Shown here: one piece after another, positions 63,271 through 64,000 of the stretch
Layout of the letters: every line of letters begins with the position of its first letter
Numbering within the stretch: position 1 is the first letter of the stretch
Origin: Stichopus chloronotus
Taxonomy: Eukaryota > Echinodermata > Holothuroidea > Aspidochirotida > Stichopodidae
Direction of reading: 5' to 3'
Length of the DNA stretch: 64,000 nucleotides
Assembly: GCA_021234535.1 (NCBI GenBank)
Contig: CM037846.1
Span: forward strand, 19,547,814 to 19,611,813
Made by a program: the position numbers and the translations under genes
Notes under the pieces: model-generated
The model's input: the letters and a program-made list of their open reading frames with translations, nothing else
The model's database searches: none
Told to the model about the DNA's origin: nothing

Positions 63271-64000
63271 TAGTTTTAAACAAATGTTATTGTTAGAAAA
63301 TAAGAAGTTCTGAATTGATTTTTCAGAAAATTACGACAGCATAAGTATTCTAGGTAAGAGCAATCCAAATTATTACCATTTTCATAGAATGATGTATTTC
63401 TCATTAATTGAAAAATTGCAGACATAAGATACCTATTCAAGGCTGGGTACATGCAGCCCAAGTACACCCAGGAAGTCATCTGAGGGGTTTCCAAAACAAA
63501 ACGATTTTCTGGTATGCTCCACGCCAAACAATGCAGGTATATAGTGGCGCTCAGATAGTCCTGTCCGCTCGGTGAGCACAAAACGGCTATACCCTCAGGC
63601 CAGACCTTCACCCTTTTGCTGAAGACCTGGATTGGCACCTGATATGTCATATCAATGACGTATAGGTAATATGTGCCCCCAACCCACCCCAATCATTAGA
63701 CCCTGCACAGTGAACTAGTACTGATAGTAGTGCGCCGCACTACAATCTTGTCATTATCGGTCGAATGCTAAATTCATTCGTTGAGCTTCAGTTTGTAGTA
63801 GTGCTCATAACACCTTCCCACGCGCGTAACGTAACTTAGTTCATACAAATATGCATGCTCGGCCTCTTAACAATAGTAGTATGTGCCAGCTATGGTCGTC
63901 TTCAAACCAAAATCTAACAAAGAAAAGCAAATACCACAACTACAAGAAAGATTTAAGGGGTTAAAGTGATGATAGAGCCCTGCGGATAAATTTCCAGAAA
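63271..64000. other. Non-coding, nothing recognised
   Basis: A 138-codon minus-strand open frame at 63692-63276 has no recognisable domain, so I do not call a gene. Confidence 0.4.

Noticed and set aside
63276..63692. 138-codon minus-strand open frame near the window end
   Set aside because: No known domain, no splice or codon evidence; I cannot support it as a gene.

Overview
The window is A+T-rich animal (metazoan) genomic DNA. It has one intron-rich host gene spread over 40 kb, and most of the rest is repeats and mobile elements. The gene is an SNF8 (VPS22/EAP30) orthologue on the minus strand. Its six coding exons at 61132-61082, 40328-40139, 37640-37457, 30949-30805, 22352-22278 and 20885-20793 join in phase through GT-AG introns into a complete 245-residue ESCRT-II subunit. 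Gene structure and repeat content suggest a marine invertebrate. An echinoderm or related deuterostome is my guess, but nothing here fixes the species.

Layout. 1-20 kb (downstream of SNF8): a LINE reverse-transcriptase remnant on the minus strand, split inside its GxPQG box by a hAT element with an 8-bp target duplication; a second LINE 3' fragment on the plus strand; and many arrays of a ~145-bp tandem unit. 20-61 kb (SNF8): the introns carry more arrays, a 584-bp hAT MITE, a pogo-like MITE and a 9.1-kb Ty3/gypsy-type LTR retrotransposon in intron 1. 61-64 kb: SNF8 upstream region and short repeats, with no second gene recognised.

The LTR retrotransposon (41556-50692, minus strand, same orientation as SNF8) is nearly intact. 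It has 732/736-bp LTRs about 1-2% different, an ATAT target duplication, a candidate primer-binding site and a polypurine tract. Its coding layout is unusual: a 369-codon leader ORF with seven 33-residue repeats, then one TAA in the same frame, then a 1522-codon gag-pol frame (zinc knuckle, protease, RT, RNase H, integrase), then a TGA followed by 99 more open codons, and finally a separate ORF with two C2H2 zinc fingers where an env gene would sit.

The second theme is a modular family of non-autonomous repeats that resemble Helentron/HINE-type elements. Each has a family-specific head, n copies of a ~145-bp unit, a (CA)n run and a 3' hairpin whose right arm is the inverse of the head motif. 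Most units contain four nuclear-receptor half-sites in the fixed order DR4-DR4-DR1. Two families have pairs of near-complete copies that differ by whole numbers of units. Elements often sit tail-to-head. All copy counts are by eye.
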